In this document: positions 6,236 to 8,783 of the stretch, piece after piece
How positions within the stretch are numbered: the stretch's first letter is position 1
Layout of the letters: each line of letters opens with the position of its first letter
The notes under the pieces: generated by a model
What the model was told of the DNA's origin: nothing
What the model saw: the letters and a program-made list of their open reading frames with translations, nothing else
Databases searched by the model: none
Program-made: the position numbers and the translations under genes
Assembly: GCA_021737525.1 (NCBI GenBank)
Contig: JAIPDU010000055.1
Coordinates: 1 to 8,783, forward strand
DNA: 8,783 nucleotides
Direction of reading: 5' to 3'
From: Desulfohalobiaceae bacterium
GTDB lineage: Bacteria > Desulfobacterota > Desulfovibrionia > Desulfovibrionales > Desulfothermaceae

Positions 6236-6982
6236 GTGCATCCAGGCAGATTGGACGGAGGAGACCCCCGCGAAGTTCCCTTTCGGCTGGAATCCCTGGA
6301 ACGGGGCGGCTATTTGCTGAACAGCGCGGAAAGGCTGCTCCTGGAGCTGATCTGCGACTGGCCCAGAAGGGGAAGGACAATGCTCTTGACGGGGTGCGGC
6401 GCGGGGCTCTTTCTGGAGACCATGCACATGGCCGGCTTCGAGGTCATCGGACAGGACAGCCATCCCCACTTCGTAACGCGTGCCAGGCACAAGCTGGGTC
6501 ACTTGGTCGATCTGCACCTTGGCGGCAGCGATCATCTCCAGTTCGAGGACAATATGTTCGACTACGTGGTCATCCTCTTTTCCCTGAACTTGACCAGCGA
6601 GCCGGAGGCGGTCTTGCGGGAGGCCTACAGAGTCGGCAAAAAGGGGATTCTGGCGGGAATGCTCAACCGCTGCCCCTCGCCCACCGCGGAAGAGGCCTCC
6701 CGGATGCGTCTGGGCTCGCTCGGGAGGCGATCCTTCACCCCCCTGTCCTGGGGCAGGCTCAAAGGAATGCTCCGCGAACGGGTCCCCTACCGGGAGCTCA
6801 GGGCTCGATCCGTATTGCCCGGCCCGCAGTGCACCTGGAGGAACGCGGGCTGGGCCAATCGCCTCAATCGTCGTTCCTATCCCGTTGACTGGGGGGCCTT
6901 CTATGCGGTGCGGGTGGATCTTCAGAGCGAGTGGTCGGGCCTGCCCCTGCGGGCCCTGAGCACGAAGCCGGGAATGGTTTGA
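6236..6982 (+). CDS. Class I SAM-dependent methyltransferase, substrate unknown
   Basis: 248 residues from this start. The Rossmann-fold methyltransferase core shows motif I at about 50-58 (L-L-T-G-C-G-A-G-L), an acidic residue after strand 2 (D74 in V-I-G-Q-D-S), and a motif IV-like segment at 105-117 (D-N-M-F-D-Y-V-V-I-L-F-S-L), followed by E-A-V-L-R-E-A-Y-R-V-G-K-K-G-I-L-A-G, like UbiE/type-11 methyltransferases. Nothing identifies the substrate, and ilvD next door gives no obvious clue. I prefer the GTG at 6236, which has GGGAGG four bases upstream and follows the ilvD stop by 23 bases. An in-frame GTG at 6197 would add 13 residues and overlap the ilvD end by 16 bases. Motif I is slightly atypical: T-G-C-G where D/E-x-G-C-G is usual. 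No membrane segment or signal peptide is seen, so it is probably cytoplasmic. Confidence 0.85.
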   Translation: MHPGRLDGGDPREVPFRLESLERGGYLLNSAERLLLELICDWPRRGRTMLLTGCGAGLFLETMHMAGFEVIGQDSHPHFVTRARHKLGHLVDLHLGGSDHLQFEDNMFDYVVILFSLNLTSEPEAVLREAYRVGKKGILAGMLNRCPSPTAEEASRMRLGSLGRRSFTPLSWGRLKGMLRERVPYRELRARSVLPGPQCTWRNAGWANRLNRRSYPVDWGAFYAVRVDLQSEWSGLPLRALSTKPGMV

Positions 6983-6997
6983 AAATCAGTTTTTCAA
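6979..6997 (+). repeat. AT-rich inverted repeat over the methyltransferase stop codon
   Basis: TTGAAAA (6979-6985) and TTTTCAA (6991-6997) form a perfect 7-bp stem with a 5-base loop, overlapping the stop codon of the methyltransferase gene. T-runs occur within the stem. It may contribute to transcript termination between the convergent genes, but the stem is AT-rich and weak. Confidence 0.4.
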
Positions 6998-7004
6998 GTA
7001 CAAC

Positions 7005-7033
7005 AAAAAGCGCATGTTCATGCTTGGTTGCGC
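7005..7033 (-). terminator. Rho-independent terminator-like hairpin downstream of moeA
   Basis: Read on the minus strand, GCGCA and TGCGC (7033-7029 and 7014-7010) can pair around a 14-base loop and are followed at once by TTTTTG (7009-7004). An alternative inner hairpin GCAT-GAAC-ATGC (7023-7012) also abuts the T-run. It lies about 60 bases after the moeA stop, where a terminator for the molybdenum-cofactor genes is expected. The stems are short, so efficiency is uncertain. Confidence 0.5.
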
Positions 7034-7093
7034 CCAGTTCCGGCCGGTGGGCTGGAAAAAAGAATTGACAGCTCGTTTCTGGATGGAAATGAG

Positions 7094-8341
7094 CTACAGG
7101 GGCAGGACTTCCGCGCTCTGGCCCTTGAGCAGGCCCTCCGCGTTTTCCGGAATCCGGAGAAGGGCGTCAGCCTGGAGCAGGGTCCGGAGAAGACCGGAGG
7201 GACCGAGGACGGGATCCGCAACGAGCTCGCCCCCGCGATGCGAGAGTCTGGCCCGGACATAGTCCTCTCGGCCCTGCTTGGAGGCAACATTGCGCAGCAG
7301 GGTGGCCCGCTTTCCCCAGACACCTCCTTCCGGGGCTGAAACTGTGCCCGCTCCTCCCTGCAGATACTCCAGAAAGGGACAGACAAGGACCTTGGTGACC
7401 ACCTGCGCCGAGGTGATCTGTCCGGGAAGACCGATTATCGGAAGCTCGCCGCTCCGGGCGAGGATGGTGGGTTTTCCGGGGCTGATGGATACACCGTGGG
7501 CCAGGAGCCTGAAGCCGGGCATGCGGCTCATGGCGTCCAGGGTGATGTCCCTGGCACCGACGGAGCTGCCTCCGGAGATGAGCAGGAGGTCGCATTCAGC
7601 TGCGGCTGTCTGAAGTACACTTGCCAGCATCGATTCCTGGTCCGGGACAATGCCGTAGGGGACGGGCTCGGCACCGCTTTGGCCCGCCAGGCAGGAGATG
7701 GCGTGGGTGTTCACGTCCCTGATCTGGGCCCTTCTCACTGCTTGGTCCGCGGGAACGAGCTCGTCTCCGGTGGCGATGAGCCCAACGCGCGGCCGCTGGT
7801 AAACCGGGACCGAGGGGACGCCCAGGGCGGCCAGGAGGCCCACTCTGCCCGAATCGAGGACTGAGTGGGCGGCAACCGCGGTGTCTCCAGGCGCGCAGTC
7901 CTCACCGCGGTAGAGGACATTCTCCCCCGGGGCAAGGGGGCGCGCTACCTGGAGGGCGCTCGCTCCCAGGGGATGACAGTGCTCCTGCATCACCACGCTG
8001 TCCGCCCCTTCCGGAAGGCAGGATCCGGTCACCACTGCGGCGCACTGCCCCCTGTCCAGGTTGAAATCCGGCATATTCTGGATCTCCACCTGCCCCACGA
8101 CATCCAGATAGGCCGGGACGGCTTCCGAGGCGCCGAAGGTGTCCGCGGCAGCAAGGGCGTATCCGTCCATGCAGGACCGGGTGAAGGGGGGAATGGACTC
8201 CTCGGCCGGGATATCCCTGGCCAGAACGCGGCCGCAGGCCTGACCGGGGGCGAGATGCTCCGTCCGGGTCAAGGCGGGAAAGGTGCCGAGCAGGGAACGG
8301 AAGGTGGCCACATCGACAACGTGGAAGAATTGGTGTTGCAT
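7094..8341 (-). CDS. moeA: Molybdopterin molybdotransferase MoeA
   Basis: 415-residue MoeA. It inserts molybdate (or tungstate) into adenylylated molybdopterin to make the active cofactor, in the cytoplasm. Family features in order: an N-terminal linker/beta domain (about 1-55); the S56-C-M-D-G-Y-A62 motif, with D59 at the functionally important position; V103-T-G-S-C-L-P-E-G-A-D114 and V117-M-Q-E120; the MoCF-binding domain (about 183-325) with T191-G-D-E-L195, S256-G-G-S-S-V-G-A-R-D265, H282-G-V-S-I-S-P-G-K-P-T292 and G304-L-P-G-Q-I-T-S-A312; and a C-terminal beta-barrel domain (about 335-415) ending E-V-L-P-L. Length is typical. The ATG at 8341 has GAGG five bases upstream. It lies 166 bases downstream of the 4Fe-4S protein gene on the same strand, which is also probably a molybdenum-cofactor gene, so the two may be cotranscribed. 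A terminator-like hairpin follows. Confidence 0.96.
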   Translation of the reverse strand: MQHQFFHVVDVATFRSLLGTFPALTRTEHLAPGQACGRVLARDIPAEESIPPFTRSCMDGYALAAADTFGASEAVPAYLDVVGQVEIQNMPDFNLDRGQCAAVVTGSCLPEGADSVVMQEHCHPLGASALQVARPLAPGENVLYRGEDCAPGDTAVAAHSVLDSGRVGLLAALGVPSVPVYQRPRVGLIATGDELVPADQAVRRAQIRDVNTHAISCLAGQSGAEPVPYGIVPDQESMLASVLQTAAAECDLLLISGGSSVGARDITLDAMSRMPGFRLLAHGVSISPGKPTILARSGELPIIGLPGQITSAQVVTKVLVCPFLEYLQGGAGTVSAPEGGVWGKRATLLRNVASKQGREDYVRARLSHRGGELVADPVLGPSGLLRTLLQADALLRIPENAEGLLKGQSAEVLPL

Positions 8342-8507
8342 GATCGCCTCGAAAGGGAATTGAGTTGCCTAGAGAAATCGTCCCGCAAGGCTCGCCGTGC
8401 TGAATGAAGAAGCACCCCGTCGGAAGCAAAACCGGGCAGGGCGGGTCAATCATCTTCCTGATTCGCGGCATCCCGGTCCGTTGTTGCAGACTCGGACATG
8501 GCGAGGA
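8342..8507. other. Spacer between the 4Fe-4S protein gene and moeA
   Basis: 166 bases with no supported gene or strong hairpin. A 17-codon minus-strand reading frame (8499-8446) has no ribosome binding site. Whether moeA has its own promoter here cannot be told from the sequence; I found no clear -35/-10 pair or recognisable molybdenum-cofactor riboswitch, although the latter cannot be excluded by eye. Confidence 0.5.
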
Positions 8508-8783
8508 CTAGCCGTTGGAATCTTCCGGCTCGGACCGGTCCGACGTGTCCATCCGGATCTCGACCTTGCCCGCACCACAGCCCTTGAGGCTGGAAAGCAT
8601 CCCTTTCAGCGTGTTGTGCAGCAGATTGCTCACAAATGGATTTAGCGGAACGGTCCGTCCGTTGACCGAGATCTCGATCCCCTGGGAGGAGAGGGCCGTG
8701 CACTCGGACACATCCGCCTTGCCGGCAACGATTTCCCCTGCCAGCTCGTGGCAGTCGCTTCGGCCGCATCCGCCGCAGTCGAG
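8508..8783 (-). CDS. 4Fe-4S domain protein, probably C-terminal part of a MobB-like protein (5' truncated by window)
   Basis: 91 C-terminal residues and the stop are visible; the frame is open to the window edge, so the start lies outside. Visible residues 3-28 contain C3-x2-C6-x4-C11-x16-C28 in a D-C-G-G-C-G-x3-C-x6-I-V-A-G-K context, the pattern of the 4Fe-4S domain found in RnfB-like proteins and related families. Next comes a segment I-E-I-S-V-N-G-R-T-V-P-L-N-P-F (about 36-50), then a helix-like N-L-L-H-N-T-L-K-G-M-L-S-S-L-K-G and a short beta end, with a polar tail. From memory, this combination occurs at the end of MobB-type proteins (molybdopterin-guanine dinucleotide synthesis) in sulfate reducers, which fits moeA downstream. 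The GTPase-like MobB part is not in the window, so the name is inference. Confidence 0.75.
   Translation of the reverse strand, partial: LDCGGCGRSDCHELAGEIVAGKADVSECTALSSQGIEISVNGRTVPLNPFVSNLLHNTLKGMLSSLKGCGAGKVEIRMDTSDRSEPEDSNG

Noticed and set aside
4500..6380. 626-codon minus-strand open frame opposite ilvD, longer than ilvD itself
   Set aside because: The plus strand encodes a full, motif-complete IlvD. The antisense translation is low-complexity and Pro/Gly/His/Gln-rich, typical of a shadow frame in GC-rich DNA, with no ribosome binding site or recognisable domain.
7865..8407. 180-codon plus-strand frame opposite moeA
   Set aside because: Shadow of the moeA coding sequence; composition is repetitive Gly/Arg-rich and no domain is recognised.
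8446..8499. 17-codon minus-strand frame (begins M-S-E-S-A-T-T) between the 4Fe-4S gene and moeA
   Set aside because: It has no ribosome binding site, no conservation signal visible, and its length is expected by chance.

Overview
The window looks like core chromosome of a Gram-negative, moderately GC-rich bacterium, most likely a deltaproteobacterium of the Desulfovibrionales type. That placement is an inference from three things: heptose (LPS) synthesis next to ftsEX and a chromosomal parB, a 4Fe-4S domain on what appears to be a MobB-like protein beside moeA, and a small zinc-ribbon protein of a kind I associate with sulfate reducers. No mobile element, tRNA, rRNA or CRISPR array is visible.

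Layout. Bases 1-419 (minus) hold a nearly complete small zinc-ribbon protein of unknown function. A 270-base divergent intergenic region follows. A plus-strand block then runs parB (708-1643), rfaE1 (1660-2670), ftsE (2692-3354) and ftsX (3443-4315), with gaps of 16, 21 and 88 bases, so it is probably one transcription unit. After a 226-base gap with a small hairpin comes ilvD (4542-6212), closely followed by a SAM-dependent methyltransferase gene (6236-6982). A short convergent region with terminator-like hairpins (6979-7033) separates these from a minus-strand molybdenum-cofactor pair: moeA (7094-8341) and, upstream of it, the end of a 4Fe-4S protein that is probably MobB-like (8508-8783, cut by the window edge).

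How they work together. ParB loads at parS and organises chromosome segregation. RfaE1 makes activated heptose for the LPS inner core. FtsE/FtsX form the divisome ABC complex that controls septal cell-wall hydrolysis. The block therefore joins segregation, envelope synthesis and division. IlvD serves branched-chain amino-acid synthesis. MoeA and the MobB-like protein serve late steps of molybdenum/tungsten cofactor synthesis.

The most notable signal is a perfect 16-bp parS palindrome (1625-1640) inside the last codons of parB. It encodes ParB's C-terminal V-S-R-E-T in one frame, and M-F-H-V-K-H at a possible alternative start of rfaE1 in another. It marks the window as probably origin-proximal. 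I found no convincing undescribed multi-gene system here. The least characterised elements are the zinc-ribbon protein, the orphan methyltransferase and the tail domain of the 4Fe-4S protein.
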